A stretch of DNA of 64,000 nt from Seleniivibrio woodruffii (GCF_029267515.1 NZ_JAJUIS010000003.1:213273-277272); one strand, 5' to 3'; positions 26,586 to 37,174 are shown, counted from the stretch's first letter. Numbers and translations are program-made. The notes: generated by a model from the letters alone, not told the origin.

Positions 26586-26609
26586 AAAAATCACATTAAA
26601 AATCACATT
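26586..26609. repeat. Tandem duplicate AAAAATCACATT x2
   Basis: Two perfect adjacent copies of the 12-mer, about 140 bases upstream of the vWA lipoprotein gene, in AT-rich sequence. Related TTCAC/TTCACA-type words occur close by (about 26572-26583). Possible regulator binding array; no regulator known. Confidence 0.4.
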
Positions 26610-26749
26610 TCAGAAATTTAGATTTCAGCTTATAAGATTATGAACTATTGATATGTGTTATTGAAATATATTAATTCAGTGCATTAGTGTTTTGTCCCTA
26701 TTTAATAGTGGCTTGTGCTGATTGATAATGTTGTGTAAGGAGGTTGACG

Positions 26750-29700
26750 ATGAGGTTGGTTTATGCTCTTCTATTAGTTGCAGCTGTGCTGGTTACCGGC
26801 TGCGGCGGAAGCTCAGGAAAAGGTTCCGGTGACGACTCTTCCCTGTCGCCGGAAACGTCAGACAAAACTGTTGATTATGCAGTGAGTTCCGACGTCAGTT
26901 TGACGCTAGATGATACTTTTAAAGTTGTTTCATCTGTGTCCAGCGGAGACAACGGAACCGTTGAACGTCAGGCGAAAGATACGGTTGCTGTTATCAAAGG
27001 TGATGAACTTTTTCTGATGGCTCCCGTTTTTGCATCGGATACCGATGTAGTTATCAGTTATGAGACGACAGCTGTGGCATATGTCCTTATGGATCCGGGG
27101 CTTCTTGGAATGAGCGCGGAGGGACAGGAGGCGGCTGTGGATATCATCAAAAACTCAGAGTATTTCGATGATCTTACACTTCTTATCAAGACCAATATAG
27201 AGAGCGGTTCTGCGGCTCCTCTTGATCCGCTGGTGTATCCTCTTCTTTCAGAGTATACCGTCAGTATCATTCAGGAGATCAACAATTCGCCGAAAATGAG
27301 ATCCGTGCTTTATAAAGCTGCTGAATACAAAACTGCAAAAGCGGCTTCCCTTAGTGATGATCAGTTTACTGCTGATGTCGCAAGCGGTGTTATGACAGTT
27401 TCGAACCCTAAAGCGGTATTTTATACCGCATATGCAGACAGTGACACTCTTTTCGATACCGTGGCAGCAAAGGAGGGGCTTGTTAACCTTACTTTCTCCG
27501 CGGACTGGCCTTATGTAGGTGCCAGATCGACAGAGCAGTCCCGTATCAATCTTTCGATGATACACACAACTTCGGATTCAGCGTATCCTGTTACGTTGGT
27601 CAGAGGTGGTGCGGATGACCTTTTGCAGGTTTCAACAGCAGAGGGTGCCGCGGCGTGGTATAATACGATAAAAGGTTTCGGTCTGCTTGTGGAAGGGCTT
27701 GGCGTTACAGCGGATTATACGAACTCTACCAAACTTAGAAAGATTTTATATAAGGTAGGAGATGTTGCAGGCGCTATTCAGGAGAACGTGGGCGACGCTA
27801 CAGCCATCATAGGCGGTGTCGCATATATTGCCAGAGAGATAAACGAACAGGGTGGTATTGATGACCCTGAAATCAACAATATATGTCTGACCATCCAGAG
27901 AATTGCAGACTACACTGAGATGTTTTTCGGGAGCCTGCCTGATTCCGCTTATAAAGCTGATGCCATCGTAAAAGATATATACGGAGAAGATTCTCTTAAC
28001 GATCTTATCAAAAAAATTAAAACAAAAGACAGCGGAACTATTGCAGCTTTAAAAACGCATCTGCTTGCGAGTCTGGACAGCGGTACCGCTTCTTTTAATT
28101 GCCTTATAGCCTTCACAAAGAAAGACGTCAGCGATTATTCCTTCTGGGTCAAGAAACTTTCATCATTCTATGGAATGGCTGAGACCTATGATCTGGACGA
28201 TGCCCTTATGGAGATGGTTGCTGATTCCAGCCAGGATTTCGTAAAGGCGGCTCTTAAAAATATCGCAAAAAGAGTTTTCGGAAGCGGTTTCGCAATAGCT
28301 GCATACGGAAACAAGCTGATTCCTTATGCATATGACATGGTTACAGCCCCTGACGATATCAAATTTTTCGTCAAGGATGGTAATATTGAGGACATGTCCA
28401 TCCCCAGTGTCGGTTCTGTGATCATCAAAGTTAACGGCACAGAAGCATATAACACCAATACGGGAAAGACAGATCCCATAATAGCGGGCGAGGGTGATAC
28501 GCTTACAGTGTCCTTCACAGCGAACGCACCCGGATATGACGACGTTGCCAGAAAAAATGCCGACGTAGGCTATTTTATCGAGATCGGAGAAATGCTTGCT
28601 GCGCAGGCGGATGTGCGATTCCAGTATTCAGATCCGGTTGCCGCAGGCAAAAGCGTTGAACTAGCGTACAGACAGTATCTTTATATCAGCAAGGATAATT
28701 TCACAAGCACACCGGACTGGACGAGAGGCATACAGAGATATGGAGAATCGTCGTCTGAAACCACTTTCAGTGACGATGATTTTTCAAAAGATGCCTATTT
28801 CAAGGAAGACAGCTTCGGTTCAGAGTTTACGGTTGTACTGCCCCATGATGTGAGGCAGCTGGATCTCTATCTTTCAACGTTCTCCGCTTATATGAACACA
28901 AAATTCACAATTCCCGTTGTTAAAAGCGGAGCACCGAAAGTGTCCATAACCAGTATCAGGACGGAAGATGATCCGTCAAAGTATATTTTTAAGGCGAAAG
29001 CGACCGACGATAACACTTCATCCGTTAATATGAAATACTACTGGGATTTCGGCGACGGAAACATTTTTGACGGTGAAAGTCTCGTTTCCCACACCTATTC
29101 CAGTGTCGGTGAAAAAACAGTAAGCGTTGTCGTTACGGATGAGGATGGCAACACTGCAACCGAAACCGTAAAAGTTTATCCCACATCCAGTTCGACTGTA
29201 TTTACGGATGTTGTATTCCTTGTGGACGTGTCCGGAAGTTATGATGATGACCTTGGTACATTCAAGAGCCTCGGAACATCAATCATCGGTGCACTTTCAA
29301 CTCTCGGATCGAATGTTCAGGTTGGTGTTGCATCGTTCTCTGACTATCCGCAGTATCCTTACGGCGAATCATACGACTACTCTTTCCGCTATGATTCCGC
29401 GCTGAGCTACATAACAAGTAAATCTGTGGATGCCATAAATGCGCTGGGTATACTCAACGGATACGACAGCCCTGAATCACAGCTTGAGGCTCTGTATCAG
29501 CTTGCTACAAGTGACGGATGGCTTGATCAGGCGCAGAAGATCATCTTCCTCGTTACCGATGATTCATTCCATAACTCTGATGTGGAAACCGACTATCCCG
29601 GTCACGGATACACGGAGACTCTCGCGGCGCTCAATGCAAAGGGTATAAAGGTTGTGGGACTTATCCCTACCAGCTATACGATAAACGACGTTTCGCAGAT

Positions 29701-29854
29701 AGCCTCAGATACCGGAGGTCTTGTGGTTAATCTAGGAGCTTCAAGCTCAGGTATTGTTGATGCGATCATGAATCTCAACGATACGAAAAGTAAAACCGTT
29801 AAGAAATCAAAATATGTTGTGGGAACATCTAAACCTATGACACGCAACAGATAA
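26750..29854 (+). CDS. Large lipoprotein with PKD domain and C-terminal integrin-beta-like vWA domain
   Basis: 1034 residues, starting at ATG 26750, which has AAGGAGG at ideal spacing (a TTG at 26744 is unlikely). Lipobox LVTG-C18 and a Gly/Ser-rich tether indicate a lipoprotein, probably at the outer membrane or cell surface. Residues ~45-720 match no family I know. A PKD-like beta-sandwich (YYWDFGDG ... VTDEDGNTATETV, about 735-815) leads into a von Willebrand A domain with the MIDAS motif D826-VSGS. The next segment (DDLGTFKSLGTSIIGAL ... VGVASFSDY) is strikingly like integrin beta-subunit I-like domains. Expected role: metal-dependent adhesion. Monocistronic, with terminator following. 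Confidence 0.85.
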   Translation: MRLVYALLLVAAVLVTGCGGSSGKGSGDDSSLSPETSDKTVDYAVSSDVSLTLDDTFKVVSSVSSGDNGTVERQAKDTVAVIKGDELFLMAPVFASDTDVVISYETTAVAYVLMDPGLLGMSAEGQEAAVDIIKNSEYFDDLTLLIKTNIESGSAAPLDPLVYPLLSEYTVSIIQEINNSPKMRSVLYKAAEYKTAKAASLSDDQFTADVASGVMTVSNPKAVFYTAYADSDTLFDTVAAKEGLVNLTFSADWPYVGARSTEQSRINLSMIHTTSDSAYPVTLVRGGADDLLQVSTAEGAAAWYNTIKGFGLLVEGLGVTADYTNSTKLRKILYKVGDVAGAIQENVGDATAIIGGVAYIAREINEQGGIDDPEINNICLTIQRIADYTEMFFGSLPDSAYKADAIVKDIYGEDSLNDLIKKIKTKDSGTIAALKTHLLASLDSGTASFNCLIAFTKKDVSDYSFWVKKLSSFYGMAETYDLDDALMEMVADSSQDFVKAALKNIAKRVFGSGFAIAAYGNKLIPYAYDMVTAPDDIKFFVKDGNIEDMSIPSVGSVIIKVNGTEAYNTNTGKTDPIIAGEGDTLTVSFTANAPGYDDVARKNADVGYFIEIGEMLAAQADVRFQYSDPVAAGKSVELAYRQYLYISKDNFTSTPDWTRGIQRYGESSSETTFSDDDFSKDAYFKEDSFGSEFTVVLPHDVRQLDLYLSTFSAYMNTKFTIPVVKSGAPKVSITSIRTEDDPSKYIFKAKATDDNTSSVNMKYYWDFGDGNIFDGESLVSHTYSSVGEKTVSVVVTDEDGNTATETVKVYPTSSSTVFTDVVFLVDVSGSYDDDLGTFKSLGTSIIGALSTLGSNVQVGVASFSDYPQYPYGESYDYSFRYDSALSYITSKSVDAINALGILNGYDSPESQLEALYQLATSDGWLDQAQKIIFLVTDDSFHNSDVETDYPGHGYTETLAALNAKGIKVVGLIPTSYTINDVSQIASDTGGLVVNLGASSSGIVDAIMNLNDTKSKTVKKSKYVVGTSKPMTRNR

Positions 29855-29861
29855 TAAAAAG

Positions 29862-29896
29862 GTTTTGGAGCCCTGTGAGATTCAGGGCTCCAAAAC
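29862..29896. terminator. Strong hairpin between convergent genes
   Basis: GTTTTGGAGCCCTG (29862-29875) pairs perfectly over 14 bases with 29883-29896, loop of 7. It lies between the vWA lipoprotein stop (29854) and the convergent kinase stop (29913). The stem ends in A/T pairs on both sides, so it can act as a bidirectional terminator for both units. Confidence 0.85.
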
Positions 29897-29912
29897 ATTC
29901 GTAAGATATTTT

Positions 29913-32264
29913 TTATTGATATTTAAGGGTTACTGACAGACCGTTCCTGTTTTCAAAACTGATCGTGCCTTTAAGCTGGCGGGCGAGGGATTTTATTATC
30001 ATAAGACCGTATGACGTCTCTTTTCCGAAATTCTCTATGCTGCCTATGCCGCAGCCGTTGTCACTGAAAATCAGCGTTTTTTCATTCCCTTGCAAAAAGA
30101 AACTGATACCTATTTCCAGTTTTTTATCTTCCGATTTTGCGTATTTAACTGAGTTTGTGAAGAGTTCGTTTATGATCAGTGCGCAGGGCACAGCTTCGTC
30201 GAGAGTCAGGCTTATGTCCTGAATATCAGTGCTGACAGACATCTCGTCCATAATGTTGCTGGCGCGAAGCAGGTTGTCCAGCATCTTTTCGAAATACAGC
30301 TTTGCCCCCAGCTTTGAAAAACTGTTGGTTTCAAACAGCAGTTCGTGGGTGAGCGACATTGAAAGTATCTTCATTACACATTCGTTTATGAAGTCCTTTT
30401 CCGGTGAGTTATCAAGTTCTTCCGCATGGAGCGAAAGGAGGCTGCATATCATCTGGAAATTATTTTTTACTCTGTGATGAAGCTCTTTAAGAAGCACTCT
30501 GTTCTCTTCCAGTGAACTTAAAATCATCTCCTCGGATTTAAGCTCCTCAGTTATATCTCTGAAAATGAGAACTCCCATGCTGCTGCTTTCGTTTCTCAGG
30601 GTACTGAAGTTATAAACGACCGGTATCAGATGTCCGTCGCTGTGTACAAGGCTGTCTCTTCTGTTGCGTATGTTTTCGCCTTTTGAAAGGCAGGAGAGTA
30701 TCTCACATTCCGAGCTGTGGGTTTCTCCGTTAAAAGTTTTGTAGTGGATCGAACTGTGATGGTCTTTATAAAGCAGTTCATCAGGGTGGTATCCCAATTT
30801 TTCCGCAGCGGAATTATTTATAAAGAAGATAGTTCCTTCCCTGTTGATTCCTATTACGCCTTCGTTGAGTGATTCCAGAATGGATCGGTGCAGGCTGCGT
30901 ATGCTGGAAAGTTCATATGCGAGATAGCTTTCGCTGGTGTTGTCCAGCACGGTTACAAACATGTAGTTTTTTCCGTCGAATTTCAGAGGTGAGGAATGGA
31001 GCGTGACGTGCACTGCGGTTCCGTCCGCAATAAGATTTTCGCACTGGAAAGGTAATCCTTCGTCAAAGCTGTTCAGAAAGTCCAGATAGTCCTCATCGGT
31101 GCAGAACAGTCTGCGTATGTGCATTTTCTGGATTTCGTCATGCTGATAGCAATAGAAGCTGTTCATTGCAAAATTTGTGTCTATTATGGTCATTGTGCCG
31201 ATGTCAACAAGCATGGTCATTATGCCTGAACGTTTGAAGATAAGCTCATACCATGTTTTTTCCGATGCCAGCCGATCCATTTCCTGCGCTTTTTCCGTTA
31301 TGTCGCGGGCTATGCCGATGATGCTCTCCGGTCTTCCGTCCATGCCGTAAATCACTGTCTGGTTCAGGTCGAACGTCAGAACGGTACCGTTTTTCGTTGT
31401 TATCCGTGATGAATCGCGAAGATTCTTTTTTATATCATGTCCGTCGGCTATCTTCCTTAGTTCCTTCACTCTGTCGTTGTCCAGTATAGCTTCGAGTCTT
31501 TCAGGATTGTTTATAAGCTCTTCCGGGGAAAAGCCGGTCAGGCGCAGGGAGGACATGCTTATGTATTCTATCTGCGGGCGCGGTCTTAGTTTTAATGAGA
31601 AAACTATGTCCCTGTTGGTTTCCGAAAGCTGCCTGAGAATACTGTTTGTGCTGTCCAGATCAGAACGCATCTTTTCGAAGTGCATCATAACTATGCCAAG
31701 GGCGGATAACAAAGTGAGAAACACAGTCAACTGCATACTTTCGTATGCAATATCAGCATCTTTGTGCAAGATGATCACTATGAACATCATAACGCTCCAC
31801 GCGATGAAAGATGTTCCTGCAACTTTACTGCCGATGCCTTTTACCTTTCTTATCAGCACCAGACCGGACATTGCGAAAACCGAACCTGCAAAAGTGTAGA
31901 CTATAACGATTAATGCGTGTTCCGGATCGTCAAGGCGTATGAATCCGGGTAGCAGTGTGACGGTCAGCATCAGAGCGGACAGTTTAAGCGATGGAATTTT
32001 GCCGTATACGAAATGATAAACGCCCAGACCTATGAAAATGCTGCTGGCGTAGTTCAACGCCATCGACAGGATGATGAAATGATCCAGCCCTGGGGAAACC
32101 ATGGGGAGGGTGCGGAAAAGTACAGAGATGGAGTTTATACCCCATCCGATGCTCCAGAGCAGCAGATAGCGCTTTCCCTCACTGTAGTATATGAACAGGA
32201 AGGTGAACGAAAGGGTTATCGCAGCTATTATTACAGTGGCGGAATCATTCAGCAGATGGAGCAT
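29913..32264 (-). CDS. Membrane PAS histidine kinase of the HisKA_2 type
   Basis: 783 residues. The N-terminal ~210 residues hold about seven membrane helices. Three PAS domains follow (about 215-335, 340-455 and 460-575, with SESYLAYELSS between). The kinase core is HisKA_2: LKELHHRVKNNFQMICSLL with the phospho-acceptor His at 596/597, then an ATPase domain with LIINELFTNSVKYA and FSDNGCGIGS. HisKA_2 kinases often signal to RNA-binding or stand-alone receivers. It lies only 4 bases after cheB, so it is the last gene of the chemosensory operon. Its regulator partner is not encoded beside it. Confidence 0.9.
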   Translation of the reverse strand: MLHLLNDSATVIIAAITLSFTFLFIYYSEGKRYLLLWSIGWGINSISVLFRTLPMVSPGLDHFIILSMALNYASSIFIGLGVYHFVYGKIPSLKLSALMLTVTLLPGFIRLDDPEHALIVIVYTFAGSVFAMSGLVLIRKVKGIGSKVAGTSFIAWSVMMFIVIILHKDADIAYESMQLTVFLTLLSALGIVMMHFEKMRSDLDSTNSILRQLSETNRDIVFSLKLRPRPQIEYISMSSLRLTGFSPEELINNPERLEAILDNDRVKELRKIADGHDIKKNLRDSSRITTKNGTVLTFDLNQTVIYGMDGRPESIIGIARDITEKAQEMDRLASEKTWYELIFKRSGIMTMLVDIGTMTIIDTNFAMNSFYCYQHDEIQKMHIRRLFCTDEDYLDFLNSFDEGLPFQCENLIADGTAVHVTLHSSPLKFDGKNYMFVTVLDNTSESYLAYELSSIRSLHRSILESLNEGVIGINREGTIFFINNSAAEKLGYHPDELLYKDHHSSIHYKTFNGETHSSECEILSCLSKGENIRNRRDSLVHSDGHLIPVVYNFSTLRNESSSMGVLIFRDITEELKSEEMILSSLEENRVLLKELHHRVKNNFQMICSLLSLHAEELDNSPEKDFINECVMKILSMSLTHELLFETNSFSKLGAKLYFEKMLDNLLRASNIMDEMSVSTDIQDISLTLDEAVPCALIINELFTNSVKYAKSEDKKLEIGISFFLQGNEKTLIFSDNGCGIGSIENFGKETSYGLMIIKSLARQLKGTISFENRNGLSVTLKYQ

Positions 32265-32268
32265 ATTA

Positions 32269-33339
32269 TCACCATGCGGCGCATTGCTTCAGAACAGCGC
32301 CGGATATATTTTCCAGAGGGAGAACAATGTCGGCTGCGCCCGCCTCGATAGCCATTTTCGGCATACCGAAGACAACGCTGGTTTTTTCATCCTGCGCGAT
32401 GTTGTAAGCGCCGGCATCCTTCATCTCTTTCATACCCTTTGCGCCGTCGTCGCCCATTCCGGTCAGAATGACACCCACAGCGTTTTTGCCGACATATCGT
32501 GCGCCGCTGCGGAAAAGAACGTCAACAGAGGGTCTGTGTCTGCTGACAAGAGGTCCGTCTTTTATTTCAACGTAATATCTCGCTCCGCTCCGTTTTATTA
32601 GCATGTGCCTGTTGCCTGGGGCTATGAGCACCCTGCCGGGCAGGACGGTATCGTTGTCGTCCGCCTGTTTAACGGTGACTCGGCAAAGCCCGTTCAGCCT
32701 GTTTGCAAACGAGGCTGTGAAGTTTTCCGGCATATGCTGAACAATCACAACTCCGGGGCTGTCCGCAGGTAGTCCCTGCAGAAATACGCTCAGCGCCTCT
32801 GTACCCCCTGTGGACGCACCGACAAGAATGACCTTTTCAGTGGTTTTTATCATGGCGTGTCCTGTGGGCGCCTCAAGCACGGCGTCGGCTGTGAGTTTCG
32901 GCGGTATCTCGCGGAATACGTTGCACATCCGGTTCACTTTCACCTTTGCCGCCGCCTTAACCGCGTCGCATACCATTATTCTCGATTCCTCAAGGAATGC
33001 CTTTGTTCCTGATTTTGGCTTTTGTATGATATCCACCGCACCGTATTCAATAGCTTTAAGGGCGGTGGCGGAGTTCTCTTCCGTAAGACTGGAGCACATG
33101 ACCACGGGAATCGGATGCTGGCACATGAGTTTTTTCAGAAAGGTTATGCCGTCCATACGGGGCATTTCAACGTCCAGAGTTATGACGTCCGGCACGAAGG
33201 TTTTCATTTTTTCCGCCGCTGCAAAAGGGTCCTGGCAGGCGGCAACAGTTTCTATCGCAGAGTCGGACAGCAGTATCTCGGTAAGCACCTGCCGCACAAC
33301 TGCGGAATCATCGACAACCAGCACTTTTAATCTGCCCAT
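32269..33339 (-). CDS. cheB: Chemotaxis protein-glutamate methylesterase CheB
   Basis: 356 residues: receiver domain ([14 protein letters not shown]; phospho-Asp in [11 protein letters not shown]) plus methylesterase domain with the catalytic region [17 protein letters not shown] and [12 protein letters not shown]. CheB removes methyl groups from, and deamidates, chemoreceptor Glu/Gln residues when phosphorylated by CheA. It follows cheD by one base and is followed by the kinase gene after 4 bases. Confidence 0.97.
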   Translation of the reverse strand: MGRLKVLVVDDSAVVRQVLTEILLSDSAIETVAACQDPFAAAEKMKTFVPDVITLDVEMPRMDGITFLKKLMCQHPIPVVMCSSLTEENSATALKAIEYGAVDIIQKPKSGTKAFLEESRIMVCDAVKAAAKVKVNRMCNVFREIPPKLTADAVLEAPTGHAMIKTTEKVILVGASTGGTEALSVFLQGLPADSPGVVIVQHMPENFTASFANRLNGLCRVTVKQADDNDTVLPGRVLIAPGNRHMLIKRSGARYYVEIKDGPLVSRHRPSVDVLFRSGARYVGKNAVGVILTGMGDDGAKGMKEMKDAGAYNIAQDEKTSVVFGMPKMAIEAGAADIVLPLENISGAVLKQCAAW

Positions 33340-33340
33340 T

Positions 33341-33826
33341 TTATAACCCCTGAATTTTTGATATTTTTCTAAGGTATACGGTTCCTGTGTCCAGCGAAAA
33401 ATAAAGTTTTCTGGTAAACTGCCCTCCGGTGTCGCTTGCGGTGATGACGTATCCGAGTTTTTTGAGAATCGTCATCGAGGCGGTAACGTTTCTGTTTCCC
33501 ACCCCTGCGTCGTCATCGGAAACTGTGAACATATTGCTCCCGCCGAATATTTTCACTTCGGTCTCTTTCTTTTCCGCGCCTGCATTGATTATTGTTTTGT
33601 TCATATACAAAACAGCGCAGTCAACGTATTTCATAATATCCTCCCCGCGTTTAAGGGCTTCTGTGGAGGAGGGGAGCATACAGTGGCTCATCATGCCTAT
33701 ACCCAGCCTGCGGACGAACATGGTGATGCTTACGCAGGAGCCGAGCACTGTGTTTACAACCATAGGCGTATCTGCATAAAAAATTTCGCCCGGTTTTAGA
33801 TACAGGCTGTCGGCTTGGTTAATCAT
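33341..33826 (-). CDS. cheD: Chemoreceptor glutamine deamidase CheD
   Basis: 161 residues. The catalytic Cys/His motif is seen as [12 protein letters not shown] and [10 protein letters not shown]. CheD deamidates chemoreceptor glutamines and in some systems is regulated by CheC, which is absent here. Located between cheR and cheB with one-base gaps, a frequent cheR-cheD-cheB order. Confidence 0.94.
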   Translation of the reverse strand: MINQADSLYLKPGEIFYADTPMVVNTVLGSCVSITMFVRRLGIGMMSHCMLPSSTEALKRGEDIMKYVDCAVLYMNKTIINAGAEKKETEVKIFGGSNMFTVSDDDAGVGNRNVTASMTILKKLGYVITASDTGGQFTRKLYFSLDTGTVYLRKISKIQGL

Positions 33827-33827
33827 A

Positions 33828-34688
33828 TCATATCCTGAAAAAAACAGTGGGTGCCACCGTATTCAGAGGCAGTTCCATCCCGTGCACGGATTCGGAATGT
33901 CCGAGAAACAGATATCCGCCGCGCACCATGTTACTGCATATTTTCCCTATTATTTCATACTGGGTCTGATGATTAAAATATATTATCACATTCCTGCAAA
34001 AAACCACGTTCATTTCAACAGGAAGGTTGTAACTTTCGTTCATAAGGTTAAGCCTGCCGAAAGAGACCTTTTGCCTCAGTTCAGGCTTTATGCGTACGAG
34101 TCCCGATGCGGAATCCTTTGATCGGAGCATATATTTTTTCTTAAACTGATCAGGTATATCGGACACTTTTTCTGTTGTGTAAACGGCTTTAACAGCCCGT
34201 TCCAGAACGGAATAGCTTATGTCGCTGGCATATACGCGGAAATTGCCTTTAAGCCCGAAATGTTCCGCAAGAACCATGGCAAGGGTGTACGGTTCCTCAC
34301 CAGTTGAACAGGCGCTGCTCCACACGTTAAGTGTGCGTTCAGTGCCCAGCCCGTTCTTTTCCAGTTGTGGCAGAAGCCTTTCAGTCAGAAATTCAAAATG
34401 ATTCGGTTCTCTGAAAAAGTCTGTTTTGTTTGTTGTGATGGTGTCGATGAGGTTCATCTGTTCCCTTTCGGCACCGGGGTCTGCGCTGTTGAAAACCAGC
34501 GCAATGTATTCCCCGTATGTCGAAAGGTGAAGAGCTTTGAGTCGCTTGCGGAGTCTGCCTTCGACCATATCTTTTTTGGTCAAAGGCAGTCTTATTCCGC
34601 ACTTGTCTTGTATATATGTTTGGATAATGCCAAATTCATCGGATGTCAGTTTCTGGCTGTAAATATCGCAGTGCAGTTCCGCATCCAT
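33828..34688 (-). CDS. cheR: Chemotaxis methyltransferase CheR
   Basis: 286 residues with the small N-terminal CheR domain (EFGIIQTYIQDKCGIRL ... VEGRLRKRLKAL) and the SAM-binding domain (WSSACSTGEEPYTLAMVL; VVFCRNVIIYFN). It methylates chemoreceptor glutamates using S-adenosylmethionine. No TPR or pentapeptide-binding extension is present. Start ATG 34688 follows cheW by 10 bases. Confidence 0.96.
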   Translation of the reverse strand: MDAELHCDIYSQKLTSDEFGIIQTYIQDKCGIRLPLTKKDMVEGRLRKRLKALHLSTYGEYIALVFNSADPGAEREQMNLIDTITTNKTDFFREPNHFEFLTERLLPQLEKNGLGTERTLNVWSSACSTGEEPYTLAMVLAEHFGLKGNFRVYASDISYSVLERAVKAVYTTEKVSDIPDQFKKKYMLRSKDSASGLVRIKPELRQKVSFGRLNLMNESYNLPVEMNVVFCRNVIIYFNHQTQYEIIGKICSNMVRGGYLFLGHSESVHGMELPLNTVAPTVFFRI

Positions 34689-34698
34689 TTTCCGTAAC

Positions 34699-35208
34699 CT
34701 ACTCCGCGTGTTCTTCCGCAGCCGGCTGTGCTATGGCAGACAGCTCGTTCATGGAGAATACGGCGTTAACGTTTAAAATTATCACAAACCCGCTTTCGCG
34801 CTTCGCCATTCCGGCGATGAAGGCGGTGTTGAGCTGTGTGCCGATTCTTGGCGCATCCTCGATAACACTGTCTTCGAACTCCACAACCTCCTGCACGGAA
34901 TCCGCCAGTGCGCCGAGAATGGTGGATTCGCCATCTATCTGCATTTCAACGATTATGATGCACGTGTTTACACTGCGTTCCGTTGCGCCCATGCGGAATT
35001 TCTTTTTCAGGTCAACGACAGGCACCACATTCCCGCGAAGGTTTATTACCCCCACCATGAAATCAGGAGTATGGGGAACCTTTGTTACGCCCGCGAAATC
35101 CATAACCTCGCGGACTGACATGATGTCAACTCCGTAGACCTCTTCCGCCAGTCTGAATGTCAGAACCTGACATGAGGTGCCGTTTTTTACGGCTGTGTTC
35201 TCTTCCAT
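34699..35208 (-). CDS. cheW: Chemotaxis scaffold protein CheW
   Basis: 169-residue CheW/SH3-like coupling protein (LTFRLAEEVYGVDIMSVREV; KVPHTPDFMVGVINLRGNVVPV). It links receptors to CheA. The start is placed at 35208, preceded by AGGGGGAG; an in-frame ATG at 35235 would lie inside the receptor gene. It sits 13 bases behind the receptor gene's stop. The C-terminus is slightly extended with an acidic tail. Confidence 0.94.
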   Translation of the reverse strand: MEENTAVKNGTSCQVLTFRLAEEVYGVDIMSVREVMDFAGVTKVPHTPDFMVGVINLRGNVVPVVDLKKKFRMGATERSVNTCIIIVEMQIDGESTILGALADSVQEVVEFEDSVIEDAPRIGTQLNTAFIAGMAKRESGFVIILNVNAVFSMNELSAIAQPAAEEHAE

Positions 35209-35221
35209 GGTTCTCCCCCTG

Positions 35222-37156
35222 TCAGAAACTTTCAAAATCTAGGTCGAGGTTATCCTTTTTACCGTCGGAAAGGTCGAGATGTATCCCTTCTCCGTCCTTT
35301 TTGCCTGCGGATTTATTGGCGCTCATGGTCGGCTTTTCTATATGTTTCGCTGTCAGTGCAGGTTTTACCGCCTTCTTTGTCAGCGATGCGTATTTGGCGC
35401 TGAAGTTTGTGTCCCCCTTCATTTTAAAGAAGGATACCGCGTGCTGAAGTGCCTCGGACTGGCTGGAAAGTTCTTCCGCCGTTGCCGCCATCTCTTCGGA
35501 TGCGCCCGCGTTGCGCTGGATAACCTGATCGAGCTGCTGGATAGCAGTGTTTATCTGTTCGCCGCCTGTACGCATTTCGCTGCTGCCCGCGGTTATCTCC
35601 TGAACCAGTTCAGCCGTTTTCTGTATATCCGGCAGTATCTGGCTGAGAAGCTGCCCCGCGCGCTCGGCTATCGCCACGCTTGAAGACGAAAGCTCGCTTA
35701 TTTCGCCAGCCGCTTCCTGACTGCGTTCTGCGAGTTTGCGAACCTCCGCGGCGACAACCGCGAAGCCTTTTCCGTGCTCGCCAGCTCTTGCCGCCTCTAT
35801 AGCCGCGTTGAGCGCGAGAAGGTTTGTCTGGCGCGCTATCTCTTCAATGATGGAAATCTTGTCCGCTATCTCTTTCATGGCTTTGACAGTCTGCTGAACT
35901 GCCTCTCCGCCCTCTTTGGCATCGCCAGCCGCTTTCAGAGCTATTTTTTCGGTTTGCAGTGCATTATCTGCGTTTTGGTTGATGTTGGAAGCCATTTCTT
36001 CCATGGATGCCGATGCCTCTTCCGCGCTTGCCGCCTGTTCTGTTGCGCCCTGCGACATATCCTGCGCCGCGCTTGAGAGTTCCCTTGAACCTGAGGCAAC
36101 GTTGTCTGCGGAAGTGCGCACGTCGGTGATTATGCTTCTGAGTTTTCCAACCATATCCCTAAGAGCGTTCGCAAGCTGTCCGACCTCGTCTTTCTGGTTT
36201 ACGTCAAGCTGCGCGTCAAGATTACCGTCTGAGAGCTGTAAAGCAAAGTTTACACCCTTGAAAAGAGGACCAGTTATGGCTTTTGTGAGCAGAAATCCTA
36301 TGAAAAGTCCCAGCGCTATCCCGACAACTGCGAAAATAACTATCATAGTTATAGCGCTTGCTATCTCGCTCATCATTTTTTCCTTCTGATCATCAACAGT
36401 CAGGGATACGACTTCCATTGCAGAACGGGCGTTCTCGATAAGTGTCTTTTCTATCTCTATCTGTTCCTTTGTCTTTACAAAGTATGAGTCGATGGCGGTC
36501 TTGTATTCGCCGAGCTGCTTTACAAGACTGGATGTCAGTTCGCCGGGGTGCTGAACCGAAAGCGCGCGTGCTGTTTCGGCAGTCTGCTCGAAGTTATCCT
36601 CATACTGCTGTAAGTATTCGTCTTTGTGGGAGATTATAAACTCTTTTCCGGCAAGCCTGACCTTCAGAAATTCACTGATGACCTTCTGGGCTTCTAAAGA
36701 GTTGTATGTTGCCATCGCTCTGTCGGAGAGCTTTATAGCCTCTGCTGAATGACTGTTCACGTCACCCATAAGGGCTATTTTGTCTTTTTCAAGGGCGACA
36801 TATTTGTCGAAAGATTTGATGTATGAGTCTGCATTCGACATTATGTCGTCCATCTGTTTTTTGTTCACAGGATCCTGAAAGCGGTCTTTAAGAGCCGTGG
36901 CAGTGGCGGTTATCTCCTGCGCTTTTTTGTTCAAAAGCTCTGCCGCAGAGAAATCCTTGCGCAGTATAAAGTTTTTCTCCTGCTGTCTGGATTCCAGAAC
37001 GAGCTTTTCAATCCGGTTCAGATCGTTGCTGTTTGTTGCACGGTTCTGAACGTTTTTCAGTCCGCTGAACCCCATGTATCCTGATAGGAGAATGAGGACG
37101 ATGAGTAACCCGAAGCCGATGAACAGCTTCATTCCAAGTTTGAGATTCTTCAGCAT
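35222..37156 (-). CDS. Methyl-accepting chemotaxis protein with large helical periplasmic sensor
   Basis: 644 residues: first membrane helix at about 8-30, a ~240-residue helical periplasmic domain, second helix at about 268-292, HAMP, and a cytoplasmic signalling domain with the conserved hairpin [20 protein letters not shown]. The periplasmic opening ([21 protein letters not shown]) resembles the helical bimodular (HBM) sensor of McpS-type receptors that bind organic acids. It lies between cheA and cheW, so it probably is the main receptor of this cluster. The C-terminus (LDLDFESF) is not the CheR-binding pentapeptide. Confidence 0.92.
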   Translation of the reverse strand: MLKNLKLGMKLFIGFGLLIVLILLSGYMGFSGLKNVQNRATNSNDLNRIEKLVLESRQQEKNFILRKDFSAAELLNKKAQEITATATALKDRFQDPVNKKQMDDIMSNADSYIKSFDKYVALEKDKIALMGDVNSHSAEAIKLSDRAMATYNSLEAQKVISEFLKVRLAGKEFIISHKDEYLQQYEDNFEQTAETARALSVQHPGELTSSLVKQLGEYKTAIDSYFVKTKEQIEIEKTLIENARSAMEVVSLTVDDQKEKMMSEIASAITMIVIFAVVGIALGLFIGFLLTKAITGPLFKGVNFALQLSDGNLDAQLDVNQKDEVGQLANALRDMVGKLRSIITDVRTSADNVASGSRELSSAAQDMSQGATEQAASAEEASASMEEMASNINQNADNALQTEKIALKAAGDAKEGGEAVQQTVKAMKEIADKISIIEEIARQTNLLALNAAIEAARAGEHGKGFAVVAAEVRKLAERSQEAAGEISELSSSSVAIAERAGQLLSQILPDIQKTAELVQEITAGSSEMRTGGEQINTAIQQLDQVIQRNAGASEEMAATAEELSSQSEALQHAVSFFKMKGDTNFSAKYASLTKKAVKPALTAKHIEKPTMSANKSAGKKDGEGIHLDLSDGKKDNLDLDFESF

Positions 37157-37174
37157 GTTTGCCCCCGATAAAAA

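Noticed and set aside
26744..26749. TTG start for the vWA lipoprotein
   Set aside because: The ATG at 26750 has AAGGAGG at the ideal distance and gives a standard lipoprotein signal.
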